Positions 16,436 to 23,985 of a stretch of DNA of 37,633 nt are shown here, one piece after another (position 1 is the stretch's first letter; every line of letters begins with the position of its first letter). The position numbers and the translations under genes are program-made. The stretch comes from Oscillospiraceae bacterium. Lineage in GTDB: Bacteria > Bacillota > Clostridia > Oscillospirales > Ruminococcaceae. The stretch lies in assembly GCA_021203065.1 (NCBI GenBank), contig JAJQBX010000005.1, positions 1 to 37,633 of the forward strand. The letters run 5' to 3'. The notes under the pieces are model-generated. The model was not told the DNA's origin. It did no database searches and saw only the letters and a list, made by a program, of their open reading frames with translations.

Positions 16436-18208
16436 TTACGCCTGCTTTCTGTCGGTTTTGAGGGCTTCGACCGTCTCTTCATCTGGTGTGACATAGAGGG
16501 TCTTCTGGTTTGTGAAGATGACCATCCCCGGCTTGCCTCCGGAGGGCTTTTTGACGTATCTTACAAGAGTATAATCAACCGGAACGAGAGAGGAATTTCT
16601 CGCCGAGGAGTTGTAAGCCGCAATCAGTGCCGCCTCCTCGATGGTCCTTTCCGGAACTTCCCCGCCAAGAGTCGAGATGATGACATGCGAGCCGGTGAAG
16701 TCCTTGACGTGAAGCCAGATGTCCGTCTTTTCGGCGGTCTTAAGCGTCAGCTGGTCGTTCTGGCGGTTGTTCCTGCCGACTGAAATCTTATATCCGTCGG
16801 AAGAGCGGTATTCTATCGGAGGAAGAGGCTTCGAAGCCTTTTCTTTCGAGCGTGAAAGCCTCACGTAGCCCTCGGAGGCGAGCTCCGCCTTTATCTCCGA
16901 AAGCTCACTTTCCGAAGAAGCACGGCTGAGAGAATCGAAAACCGACTCAAGGTACTTTATCTCGTTCTCGCCCGAAGCGATGAGCTCCCGAAGCTTTTTG
17001 TCTGCGGTGTCGGCTTTGCGGTATTCTTTATAGTACTGCTGTGCGTTCTGCGCCGGAGTCAGACGGCGGTCGAGAGCTATCGTAACCTCCGGATAGCTTT
17101 CATCATAAAAGTTATTGAGAACCACGCTCCCGTCGCCCTTTTCTATCCGGTATAAATTCGCATTGATGAGATCGCCCTTGATTCTGAGCTCGTCCCTGTT
17201 CCCGCACTCTTTTAACTCAAGCTTCTGAGCCGCAACCCGTCGCTCAGTCCGTTCACTCAGGCTCATAACGAGCTTGAACAGATCCTGCGCACGCTGTCTT
17301 GTCTGCAATGCGGTGTCTCTCTCACGGTAGAAGCTGTCAAGGAGCTCCGACGGGCTGTCGTACTCTTTCGAAATCATCAGGCTTCCATATTGGTGGATGT
17401 CAGTGAAGCAGAAGTCCTTCATAAGCCCGCTTCTGTCTTTCAGTATAACATACTTGTTTCTGCCAGCCTGAATGTCGCTTGCAGTGTTATTTAAATAGAA
17501 GAGAAGCCGCCCCATCTCGTCGTCCGAAAACTCGCTTGCCGGCTTCTCGCCGCCACGGAGCGAATAGAAGACCGCCTCCCGTGCGAATACAGGCGAAATT
17601 CCCTCGATGAGCCTGACAAGCGTCTTCGACGGATCTTTCTGAGAAGACGCCCTTATGCCACTTTCAAGCTCCGCCTTGTCAATCTCAAAAAGGCTCATTC
17701 TCTCATCTCTCGGAGGGAGTGAATAGGTTATCCCCGGCAAGACCATCCGCACACTCGACATGTCTTCGCTGACACGCTTGATCGAGTCGATGACCCGTCC
17801 GTCCTGATTTATGAGGACGACGTTTGAGCACCGCCCCATAATCTCAGCCGCAAGCGTAAGAATAACCCTGTCACCGAACTCATCTGTAGCCTCGAAATCG
17901 AAATTGAGGATTCTCTCAAACCCATCCTGCCGGATGTCGATAAGCTTCGCCGAGCCGAGGTGCTTTCTTAAGAGCATGCAGAACATAGGCGGAGTTTTCG
18001 GGTTCTCAAGCTCACTTTTGCTCAAATGAACCCTCGCAGTCCCCGCATTCGCCGAAAAGAGGACTTTCTTAGTGCCGCTCGACATCGTCCGAAGAGATAC
18101 TATTAAATTGTCCCGTGACGGCTGATGGATCTTATCCACCCGCGCCCCGATAAGGACGCCCGCCATTTCTTTTTTCAACAAACTCAGATATACTCCGTCT
18201 AATGCCAT
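16436..18208 (-). CDS. rqcH: NFACT protein RqcH (ribosome quality control)
   Basis: RqcH binds 50S subunits carrying stalled peptidyl-tRNA and recruits tRNA-Ala to add alanine tails that mark the chain for proteolysis. The protein was long annotated as fibronectin-binding. The 590-residue length is normal. The N-terminal NFACT-N domain starts MALDGVYLSLLKKEM and contains DKIHQPSRDNLIVSLR. A coiled-coil middle follows (about residues 290-440), then the NFACT-R domain with DIWLHVKDFTGSHVII. The start ATG follows CGGAGG. A heptamer repeat lies directly upstream, and a small membrane protein gene follows 1 nt after the stop. Confidence 0.9.
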   Translation of the reverse strand: MALDGVYLSLLKKEMAGVLIGARVDKIHQPSRDNLIVSLRTMSSGTKKVLFSANAGTARVHLSKSELENPKTPPMFCMLLRKHLGSAKLIDIRQDGFERILNFDFEATDEFGDRVILTLAAEIMGRCSNVVLINQDGRVIDSIKRVSEDMSSVRMVLPGITYSLPPRDERMSLFEIDKAELESGIRASSQKDPSKTLVRLIEGISPVFAREAVFYSLRGGEKPASEFSDDEMGRLLFYLNNTASDIQAGRNKYVILKDRSGLMKDFCFTDIHQYGSLMISKEYDSPSELLDSFYRERDTALQTRQRAQDLFKLVMSLSERTERRVAAQKLELKECGNRDELRIKGDLINANLYRIEKGDGSVVLNNFYDESYPEVTIALDRRLTPAQNAQQYYKEYRKADTADKKLRELIASGENEIKYLESVFDSLSRASSESELSEIKAELASEGYVRLSRSKEKASKPLPPIEYRSSDGYKISVGRNNRQNDQLTLKTAEKTDIWLHVKDFTGSHVIISTLGGEVPERTIEEAALIAAYNSSARNSSLVPVDYTLVRYVKKPSGGKPGMVIFTNQKTLYVTPDEETVEALKTDRKQA

Positions 18209-18224
18209 AAAATCCTCCGGTTTT

Positions 18225-18257
18225 AATGCGTAATTCGTAATGCGTAATGCGTAATTA
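18225..18257. repeat. 7-bp-period repeat GCATTAC/GAATTAC
   Basis: This is a copy of the array seen at 119, 28918 and 30187. It fills most of the 50-bp gap between the GH5 stop codon and the rqcH ribosome-binding site. Confidence 0.8.
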
Positions 18258-18259
18258 TG

Positions 18260-19387
18260 CTATTTCCCCGCTTTTTTGATAGCCTTGATAATATTGCTGT
18301 TTTGCCACTCCAAGTTTTCTCTGTCGAGTAGCGTTCCGTCGTCCCAGATATATGTGGGAATCCCTGCATCGGAGCAGAGACTGACGAGGGTCTTGCAGAA
18401 GAGAACCCTTGAATCCTCGTCGTTGCCGAGGCATGTGCCGTATTCGCCGATGATTACAGGGATGCCTTTTTCGACAAAATTCGACCTTAGCTTCTCAATC
18501 TTCGCCTCCATCAGCTCAATCTCTTCGTCACTGCCCCACTCATACTGCTGAGTGGTGGTGCAGAACTGCCACGGGGTGTAATAGTGGACAGAAAGGATGC
18601 ACCGGTCTTTGGGGTCATCCGGCATTTCGAAGTAGCTTGAACATGTCGAATCAATGTCCGTCCAATATCCCGCAATGACCAGATGCCGCTCGGGGTTGTT
18701 GCCGCCGCTTGAGCGCACCAAGTCGACAAACGCCTGATTGAGGCTGTTGAGCGTCTCGTAAGCCTTCCAGTCGTCAAGGTCGTCAAAGCCGACCTCGTTC
18801 ATCGACTCGAAGAGAAGCCGGTCGCCATAGTCCTCAAACCTGTCGCATATCTGCTGCCAGATGGCGAGGTATTTTTCCAAAACTCCGTCATAATCGGTCG
18901 AGGCATTCCGAATCCAAGCCCCGAACTCCGGGTCTCCGCCGCCGTCATGGTGGACATTTATGATGACATAGAGCCCAAGGTCATATGCATAGTCGACAAC
19001 CTCCTGAACCCTGTCCATCCATTCTTCATCTATGTTATAATCATCGTCAATATGATCACGCCAAGTGACCGGAATCCTTATGCAGTTGAAGCCCGAATCC
19101 TTGACGAACTGGATAAGCTCCTCCGTCACAACCGGATTTCCCCAGAGCGTCTCGTCGACCGAGTCGGAATTCTCGTCGATAACTCCGTCCCCGTCCCTGT
19201 CCGCATTGCAGACATCGAGCGAGTTTCCAAGGTTATACCCAATCCCCATCTCCGAGACAAGCTCCATGGAAGTAATGTCCCGCATATCATCAGTGTAGTT
19301 GATGGCAATATCCCCATCCCCGCAACCGGTAAACAAGCTGAGAACGAGAAGTATGCAGATTGTGAGGGAGAGTAATCTTTTGGACAT
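18260..19387 (-). CDS. GH5-family endoglucanase-like lipoprotein
   Basis: This is a secreted glycoside hydrolase, probably cleaving beta-1,4-glucan or a related plant polysaccharide outside the cell. A type II signal peptide (residues 1-22) ends in the lipobox LFTGC, so the protein should be anchored by Cys22. The GH5 landmarks are GYNLGNSLD (residues 50-58), the RIPVTW strand (104-109), NVHHDGG, the acid/base Glu198 in ESMNE and the nucleophile Glu315 in IGEYG. Between GNSLD and ETLWGNP is an acidic calcium-loop-like insertion, DRDGDGVID (residues 63-71). No carbohydrate-binding module or dockerin is attached. The start ATG follows AGGAAAGG. Substrate is inferred from the family only. Confidence 0.88.
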   Translation of the reverse strand: MSKRLLSLTICILLVLSLFTGCGDGDIAINYTDDMRDITSMELVSEMGIGYNLGNSLDVCNADRDGDGVIDENSDSVDETLWGNPVVTEELIQFVKDSGFNCIRIPVTWRDHIDDDYNIDEEWMDRVQEVVDYAYDLGLYVIINVHHDGGGDPEFGAWIRNASTDYDGVLEKYLAIWQQICDRFEDYGDRLLFESMNEVGFDDLDDWKAYETLNSLNQAFVDLVRSSGGNNPERHLVIAGYWTDIDSTCSSYFEMPDDPKDRCILSVHYYTPWQFCTTTQQYEWGSDEEIELMEAKIEKLRSNFVEKGIPVIIGEYGTCLGNDEDSRVLFCKTLVSLCSDAGIPTYIWDDGTLLDRENLEWQNSNIIKAIKKAGK

Positions 19388-19414
19388 AGTAAATTCCTTT
19401 CCTAAGGCACTTAT

Positions 19415-19492
19415 GGCTCCCCTGTCAAGGGGAGCTGGCAGCCACGAAGTGGCTGACTGAGGGGTGCTATTTTTGGCAACACCGAAAATAGC
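19415..19492 (+). repeat. Modular hairpin repeat, type A
   Basis: The conserved left block GGCTCCCCTGTCAAGGGGAGCT is followed by the variable stem CAGCCACGAAGTGGCTG, the conserved ACTGAGGGGTG and a third hairpin GCTATTTT...AAAATAGC. It fills the gap between nif3 and the GH5 gene. Confidence 0.85.
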
Positions 19493-19498
19493 TCGGCG

Positions 19499-20287
19499 TC
19501 AGCCGATTGTCTTCGCCAAAAAGCTTTCTTTCGAAACTACAAACTCAACTTCTGTAAACTGCTTTCCAAGCTTCTCTTTGAAATACTCCATCGCAATAGT
19601 TTCCGTCTCAAAGTGTCCCGCATCTATGAGAGTGATGCCGAGGCGTTCTGCTTCTATGAAGTCCTGCTGCTTCACATCTCCCGAGATATAGGCATCGCAT
19701 CCCATCTCAAATGCGTTTGTAACGTATGAGCCTCCCGCACCGGAAATCATGCCTACTGTCTTTATATTCCTGCCTCCCGCTACATACTTTATAGCGATGC
19801 AGTCAAATCTCTCTTTACAGAGCCTTGCGAGCTCTTCGGGGGTCATCACACCCTCACATTCGCAGATTGCGCCATAGCCAACAGCTCTGCCGGTGACGGG
19901 GTCAGCTCTGTTCACGTCAACCATCTTATGAATGTTCTTAAGCCCCAGCTTATCCACCATCATATCGCTTATGCCGTATTCTGCGCTGTCCAAGTTAGTG
20001 TGGGACGAGATGCAGGCGATCCCCTTTTTAAATAGTAATGCCGCAGGAACTGTACTGTCAAGGCTCTTAAGCGGGTCAAAGATGACTGGGTGATGGGTCA
20101 AAATCAGCTGACAGCCGAGCTTTTCAGCCTCCAATATAGCCGGAATCGAAGCGTCGAGGGCACAAAGAGCCTTGGTGACCGGTTCATCCCCGTCCCCAAC
20201 CAACAGCCCCGAATTGTCCCAGCTGTCCTGAGTTCGGTAGGGCGCAAAGCTGTCAATATAGTTATAAATGTCTCTTACCGTGGTCAT
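19499..20287 (-). CDS. Nif3-like dinuclear metal centre protein
   Basis: This belongs to the widespread Nif3/YqfO/YbgI family, which binds two metal ions; its physiological reaction remains unsettled. The 262-residue length fits the short form without the inserted PII-like domain. Metal-ligand motifs are visible: LTHHPVIF near residue 63-70, SHTNLDSA near 95-102, and DAGHFETE near the C-terminus. The N-terminal TQDSWDNSGLLVGD is typical. The ATG shares one base with the trmK stop (TAATG) and has GGGAGG upstream, so the two genes are translationally coupled. This trmK-nif3 pairing is common in Firmicutes. Confidence 0.9.
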   Translation of the reverse strand: MTTVRDIYNYIDSFAPYRTQDSWDNSGLLVGDGDEPVTKALCALDASIPAILEAEKLGCQLILTHHPVIFDPLKSLDSTVPAALLFKKGIACISSHTNLDSAEYGISDMMVDKLGLKNIHKMVDVNRADPVTGRAVGYGAICECEGVMTPEELARLCKERFDCIAIKYVAGGRNIKTVGMISGAGGSYVTNAFEMGCDAYISGDVKQQDFIEAERLGITLIDAGHFETETIAMEYFKEKLGKQFTEVEFVVSKESFLAKTIG

Positions 20288-20964
20288 TATTTTACCTCCC
20301 TCAAAAGCTTTTCTATTTCATCTGCAGTCGCTTCGAGCTCCCTGAGCAGATCTCCATCCGGGCTCACTCCTCTGCGCATGCCGTCAGCGGCGTCACGAAG
20401 CCTTTTCACCTGCGCAGAAAGGTACTTTCCCGAAATGCTCTCCCCAAGATCGAGTCCCACTGCCAGACATTCTGCCTGCGTGAGAATTTCTTCGATGCCG
20501 GTGTATCTGGCGTTAATAACCGGGTAGATAAATTTTCCGTCCGCAACGGCTTTCTGCCGGATGACTTCAAAACCATTCCGGGTAAGCCAGTCGACAAGCT
20601 CCCAAGCCCGGGTGTTCGGCTGTAAAATCAGGTTGACTTTTCTCGCCTTATCCCCGCCTTTTTCGAGAATATCCCTTATCATCTCCCCGCCCATTCCGGC
20701 AATGACGACGTCGGTGATGCTCCAATCAGAAAGATTTTCAAAGCCATCGGACAAAATTGTGACGATTCTGTCCTCAAGCCCGGCATCGGAAATATTCTTC
20801 TTTGCAAAAGACAAAGGACCCAAAGCTATGTCGCAGGCATAAGCCCTGTCGCATCTGCCGGAGCTCACGACCGAGATGGGAAGCTTCGCATGGTCGGTTC
20901 CGATGTCGGCTAAAACCCTGCCCCTTAGCATCTCAGAACAGCATAAAAGCCGCTTACTCAGCAT
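20287..20964 (-). CDS. trmK: tRNA (adenine22-N1)-methyltransferase TrmK
   Basis: TrmK methylates N1 of A22 in the D-loop of tRNAs using AdoMet. The start chosen is ATG 20964 (225 residues), giving MLSKRLLCCSEML before the AdoMet motif VLADIGTDHAKLP. A longer frame to 21042 would lie inside the DUF1858 gene. Family motifs include VVIAGMGGEMI and LILQPNTRAWELVDWL. A C-terminal coiled coil follows (LLRELEATADEIEKLL). The gene overlaps the upstream DUF1858 gene by 11 nt and nif3 downstream by 1 nt, so the three form a tight operon. Confidence 0.9.
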   Translation of the reverse strand: MLSKRLLCCSEMLRGRVLADIGTDHAKLPISVVSSGRCDRAYACDIALGPLSFAKKNISDAGLEDRIVTILSDGFENLSDWSITDVVIAGMGGEMIRDILEKGGDKARKVNLILQPNTRAWELVDWLTRNGFEVIRQKAVADGKFIYPVINARYTGIEEILTQAECLAVGLDLGESISGKYLSAQVKRLRDAADGMRRGVSPDGDLLRELEATADEIEKLLREVK

Positions 20965-21184
20965 CGCTGTTTTCACTTTCGGGATGATTCTCTGCGAAGT
21001 AGGCGTTAAGACCCTCCAAAAAGTCCTCAACGTCAACCCCATGCACCGTACAAGCCTCCTCGACCGTCTCGAATAGAGCCGCCGGACAGCTGAAGCAATG
21101 CATTCCTATCTCCATAAACAGATCCACGCACCCACTGTCATAGGCGACGATGTCGTATATCATTGTGTCTTTTGTTATTTCCAT
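20954..21184 (-). CDS. DUF1858 domain protein
   Basis: This 76-residue protein is almost entirely one DUF1858 domain, beginning MEITKDTMIYDIVAYDSG and carrying the MHCFSCPAA cysteine pair. The domain is found alone or beside redox and sulfur-related proteins; its function is not established. A longer frame to 21313 was rejected because its upstream part is translated hairpin repeat, and because GGAGG lies 7 nt before ATG 21184. The stop overlaps the start of trmK. The CxxC may bind metal or undergo redox chemistry, which is inference. Confidence 0.88.
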   Translation of the reverse strand: MEITKDTMIYDIVAYDSGCVDLFMEIGMHCFSCPAALFETVEEACTVHGVDVEDFLEGLNAYFAENHPESENSDAE

Positions 21185-21210
21185 TTTGAATCCTCCTTCG
21201 AAAACCATTT

Positions 21211-21295
21211 GTCGCCCTGCGGGCGACGCGCCTCCCTTTGGTCGGCGCACCCCTCCACCGGCTTCGCCGGTCCCCCTCCCCTTGACAGGGGAGGC
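21211..21295 (-). repeat. Modular hairpin repeat, type B
   Basis: Reading on the minus strand: GCCTCCCCTGTCAAGGGGAGG, a GGACC spacer, the stem CCGGCGAAGCCGG, then TGGAGGGGTGCGCC and two small hairpins (GCGCC...GGCGC and GTCGCC...GGGCGAC). It lies directly upstream of the DUF1858 ribosome-binding site. Confidence 0.85.
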
Positions 21296-21336
21296 AATAG
21301 TCATCCTACGCAAGAAACTGTGGGAGGAGCAATTAT

Positions 21337-21401
21337 GGCTCCCCTGATAAGGGTGAGCGAAGAAGTTCGCTTGCGAACTTCAGCGAAGCTGACTGAGGGG
21401 T
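21337..21401 (+). repeat. Modular hairpin repeat, type A (variant)
   Basis: GGCTCCCCTGATAAGGGTGAGC, the variable stem AAGTTCGCTTGCGAACTT, a second short stem (AGCGAAGCTGA) and the conserved CTGAGGGG. The first stem is weakened by an inserted T. It lies between the DUF1858 operon and the zinc-ribbon terminator. Confidence 0.75.
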
Positions 21402-21446
21402 TCTCCCTCTCATTATACTCCATCCCAACCATCTTTTCAACCCCAA

Positions 21447-21476
21447 AAGAAAAATCGGCGGGGGTTATCCGCCGAT
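21447..21476 (-). terminator. Terminator of the zinc-ribbon gene
   Basis: ATCGGCGG (21454-21461) pairs perfectly with CCGCCGAT (21469-21476). On the minus strand it is followed by TTTTCTTTT, a standard intrinsic terminator about 20 bp after the stop codon. Confidence 0.88.
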
Positions 21477-21497
21477 GAAAGTCTTGGTTCGCCTGAA

Positions 21498-21764
21498 TCA
21501 GCCTTGTCTCTGCTTGGCAAAGCACTCGCTGCAATATACAGGGCGGTCGTCGTGGGGCTTGAAGGGGACTCTTGCTTCCTTGCCACAGGATGCACAGACA
21601 GCTGTGTAGTACTGCTTGCCCTCTTCCTTCTTAGCTCTTCTGCAATCCTTGCACATCTTGGGCTCGTTCTCGAAGCCCTTTTCTGCATAGAATTCCTGCT
21701 CGCCGGCTGTAAAAACGAATTCTTTTCCGCAATTACGGCATACCAATTTCTTGTCTTCGTACAT
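21498..21764 (-). CDS. Two-zinc-ribbon protein
   Basis: The 88-residue protein holds two zinc ribbons. The first is CRNCGKEF with KMCKDC (four cysteines at about 9, 12, 38 and 41). The second is CASCGKEARVPF with VYCSEC (about 57, 60, 76 and 79). This duplicated CxxC pattern is recognised in small zinc-ribbon proteins of Clostridia, often near cold-shock-like or ribosome genes, but its function is unknown. The start ATG has GAGGG at 6-nt spacing. It is monocistronic, with a clear terminator downstream. Confidence 0.82.
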   Translation of the reverse strand: MYEDKKLVCRNCGKEFVFTAGEQEFYAEKGFENEPKMCKDCRRAKKEEGKQYYTAVCASCGKEARVPFKPHDDRPVYCSECFAKQRQG

Positions 21765-21810
21765 ATTATTCCCTCACTTCATAGTATTTGCCGTGCGGAC
21801 TAAACCTGCA

Positions 21811-21836
21811 ATTGAGCGTTAAAATTGAGCGTTAAA
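21811..21836. repeat. 13-bp tandem duplication
   Basis: ATTGAGCGTTAAA occurs twice in direct succession in the leader of the zinc-ribbon gene. The 213-bp gap 21765-21977 holds nothing else firm. A 12-bp direct repeat CCGCTCAGCTCC at 21947 and 21974 spans the sigma-factor stop codon. Confidence 0.8.
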
Positions 21837-21977
21837 ACAGTCTTTGCGAATTAGTAAACATGGCTTGATTATATTATAGAACCCGGGGAACGGGTTTCTA
21901 CCGAAAATAAATATCCGGGACAAAGGGCTCGGCACTTCTCGTGCCACCGCTCAGCTCCGTACTTTGCGTCCCTCCGC

Positions 21978-22511
21978 TCAGCTCCTGAGCTTCCTCCTGA
22001 TTCTCTGAAGAGCGTTGTCGACCGATTTCGGGGTTATCCCAAGCTCTTTTGCCGCTTCAGAATGGCTCTTCCCCTCAAGATAGCATCTTAAGACGCTTCT
22101 TTCAAGCTCCGAGAGCCTGCTACGGGCAATCCTCATGAGCTCGTCCGTCTCCTCGCTCGAAATGAGAATACTTTCGGGAGAACCGTGGTCGGCTATCTCA
22201 ATATCCTCAATCGGCTCTTCGCTGCCCCTTATCCGGGTGGATTTCCGAAGAGAATTCAGCATGCGGTTGTTGATACAGGAATAGGCATACGTCCCGAATA
22301 ATGCGCCCTTGCTCCCGTCGTAGGTCTTGACGGCGTTCATAAGCCCCATGAGCCCCTCCGAACAGAGGTCGTCATAGTCGCACCCACTTGCGGATTTTCC
22401 CGCAGAATAGATTCCTGCAAGGCGTCTTACCGTTTCAAGATGTCTCGAAACAAGCTCAGAATACGCTCCCTCGTCGCTTGAGGCGATCTCAATAAGCTCA
22501 GTGTCGGTCAT
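21978..22511 (-). CDS. Sigma-70 family factor (SigH-like)
   Basis: This alternative sigma factor directs RNA polymerase to a subset of promoters. Region 2 is visible as DYDDLCSEGLMGLMNAV followed by FGTYAYSCINNRMLNSL, and region 4 as LSELERSVLRCYLEGKSHSEAAKELGITPKSVDNALQRIRRKL, a helix-turn-helix. With the start at ATG 22511 it has 177 residues. An in-frame ATG at 22556 is possible, but would fall only a few bases from the start site predicted from the promoter at 22567-22595. The frame beyond that is not coding. Its place just after ftsZ resembles the sigma genes next to ftsZ in spore formers, but the region 2/4 arrangement is closer to SigH than to SigE or SigG. The regulon cannot be read from the sequence. 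Confidence 0.82.
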   Translation of the reverse strand: MTDTELIEIASSDEGAYSELVSRHLETVRRLAGIYSAGKSASGCDYDDLCSEGLMGLMNAVKTYDGSKGALFGTYAYSCINNRMLNSLRKSTRIRGSEEPIEDIEIADHGSPESILISSEETDELMRIARSRLSELERSVLRCYLEGKSHSEAAKELGITPKSVDNALQRIRRKLRS

Positions 22512-22566
22512 CGCCCGATACTCATCCTGCCTCAACCGAACCACCCCGCACTTCATTTCATCTTTT

Positions 22567-22595
22567 ATAATAACATTAATAAGCACAAAAGTCAA
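22567..22595 (-). promoter_or_regulatory. Promoter of the sigma-factor gene
   Basis: TTGACT (22590-22595) and TATTAT (22567-22572) on the minus strand have a 17-bp spacer. Transcription would begin near 22560, making the upstream candidate start codon (22556) nearly leaderless and favouring 22511. The promoter shows the sigma factor is expressed separately from ftsZ. Confidence 0.75.
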
Positions 22596-22660
22596 GTAGT
22601 TTTTGCAATAATTGAAAATTTTTTTGTTTCTCCTCAAATACCTGTGAGAGAATACAAAAA

Positions 22661-22738
22661 GCCTCCCCTGATAAGGGGAGGGGGACCGCCGGCGTAAGCC
22701 AGTGGTGGAGGGGTGCTCTCCGGCAAAGCCGAAGAGCC
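22661..22738 (+). repeat. Modular hairpin repeat, type B
   Basis: GCCTCCCCTGATAAGGGGAGG, GGGACCG, a stem CCGGCGTAAGCC(A)G, TGGTGGAGGGGTGC, and a terminal hairpin GCTCTCCGGC...GCCGAAGAGC. It fills the gap between the ftsZ stop and the sigma-factor promoter and may double as a terminator for ftsZ. Confidence 0.85.
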
Positions 22739-22746
22739 CACAATTA

Positions 22747-23820
22747 TTACTTGAACAGCTCTCTCCAGATTCCATCATAGATAGTCTCGTTCTCGTCAGG
22801 CTTGCTCTTCTGCTCCTCGCTCGGAGCTTCAGAAGAAGCCTCCTCACCCTCCTCAGCAGGAACGGTGTAGGTGTCGAAGTCAGAAGCGATGACGATGATG
22901 TCGATGGTGTCGGAAAGGTCTTCCTTGAAGTCAGCACCGAAGATGAGGTCGACGTCCTCAGCTGCAGCCTTGGTGATGGTGTCGGTGAGCTCGGCGATGT
23001 CGCCAGTTCCGATGTCCTCGCTCATAGTGATGTTGATAAGAAGTCTCTTTGCACCCTTGATGGAGGTCTCGAGAAGCGGGCTTGAGATGACCTGCTGAAC
23101 AGCGTCAGCAACCTTGTCCTTGCCCTCGCCGTGACCGATTGCCATGTGGGCATAGCCTGCGTTAGACATGATAGACTTGACGTCCGCAAAGTCGACGTTG
23201 ATTTCGCCGTGTCTAAGAATAAGCTCGGTTACACTCAGAACTGCGGTCTTTAAGATGTCATCAGCCAAGCCGAACGACTGACGCATTGTAAGGTTCTCTC
23301 TGCCAGTTAAAAGCTTCTGGTTAGGAATTACTACGAGCGAGTCGACGTTCTTGACAAGAGCATCGATTCCTCTGTCAGCCTGAGCCGCCTTTCTCTTGCC
23401 CTCAAAGGCAAAAGGCTTTGTGACAACAGCAACAGTGAGAATACCCATATCACGGGCAATCTCAGCGACCACGGGAGCAGCACCAGTTCCAGTGCCACCG
23501 CCCATACCGGCTGTGATGAATATCATATCAGCACCCTTTAAGGTGTCCTGAATTTCGTCCTTTGACTCCTGAGCGGCAGCCTCGCCAACCTCAGGCTTTC
23601 CACCTGCGCCAAGACCGTGGGTCAGCTTCTGACCGATCTGGATCTTGGAGGTAGCTTTAGAATTCTTGAGAGCCTGAGCGTCGGTATTGATAGAAATGTA
23701 CTCAACATTCTGAATTCCCGTCGCCACAATGCAGTTCAAAGCGTTTCCGCCGCCGCCGCCAACTCCGACGACTTTGATTTTTGCAAGGTCAATGCCTTCA
23801 TTTTCCATGATAAAGCCCAT
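22747..23820 (-). CDS. ftsZ: Cell division protein FtsZ
   Basis: FtsZ is the tubulin-like GTPase that forms the division ring at midcell. ATG 23820 was chosen (357 residues) because GGAGG lies 8 nt upstream; the frame to 23862 would translate the heptamer repeat. Key motifs are [13 protein letters not shown] (residues 17-29), NTDAQAL, the tubulin signature GGGTGTG (107-113), and FAFEGKRK. The C-terminal linker is acidic ([15 protein letters not shown]). The final peptide [11 protein letters not shown] differs from the usual DIPxFLR-type tail that binds FtsA, in keeping with the absence of ftsA here. It is the last gene of the dcw cluster and has its own promoter. Confidence 0.95.
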   Translation of the reverse strand: MGFIMENEGIDLAKIKVVGVGGGGGNALNCIVATGIQNVEYISINTDAQALKNSKATSKIQIGQKLTHGLGAGGKPEVGEAAAQESKDEIQDTLKGADMIFITAGMGGGTGTGAAPVVAEIARDMGILTVAVVTKPFAFEGKRKAAQADRGIDALVKNVDSLVVIPNQKLLTGRENLTMRQSFGLADDILKTAVLSVTELILRHGEINVDFADVKSIMSNAGYAHMAIGHGEGKDKVADAVQQVISSPLLETSIKGAKRLLINITMSEDIGTGDIAELTDTITKAAAEDVDLIFGADFKEDLSDTIDIIVIASDFDTYTVPAEEGEEASSEAPSEEQKSKPDENETIYDGIWRELFK

Positions 23821-23846
23821 TTCTACTTCCTCCAATAGTCTATAAT

Positions 23847-23880
23847 AATGTACAATGTACAATGTACAATGTACAATTGT
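23847..23880. repeat. 7-bp-period repeat GTACAAT
   Basis: Four GTACAAT units lie head to tail in the ftsZ leader, just upstream of the ribosome-binding site. The sequence differs from the GCATTAC arrays elsewhere in the window, but the 7-bp period and A+T-rich make-up are the same. Confidence 0.85.
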
Positions 23881-23898
23881 CTAATGTACAAATCCTGT

Positions 23899-23956
23899 GC
23901 CGCCTCAGGCGGCTGATATATACATCTATTGTAACACGAAAATCTCGGTTTGGCAA
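23899..23956 (-). promoter_or_regulatory. ftsZ promoter and leader hairpin
   Basis: On the minus strand, TTGCCA (23951-23956) and TACAAT (23928-23933) are 17 bp apart in the ftsQ-ftsZ gap. Just downstream in the transcript, GCCGCC (23899-23904) pairs with GGCGGC (23908-23913), forming a stable 5-prime hairpin that could protect the messenger. This gives ftsZ expression independent of the rest of the cluster. Confidence 0.75.
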
Positions 23957-23985
23957 TAGTTTTGTGAGATTATTTCGCAATATTT

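Noticed and set aside
20954-21313. Longer form of the DUF1858 gene with a 43-residue N-terminal extension
   Set aside because: The extension (for example GEAGGGVRRPKGGASPAG) is translated hairpin repeat, and a good ribosome-binding site lies before the inner ATG.
21978-22937. 319-codon form of the sigma factor
   Set aside because: The upstream half lies antisense to ftsZ or in repeat and promoter DNA, with no sigma-factor similarity.
23847-23880. CRISPR-like array in the ftsZ leader
   Set aside because: The units are 7 bp with no spacers and no cas genes nearby; it is a simple tandem repeat.
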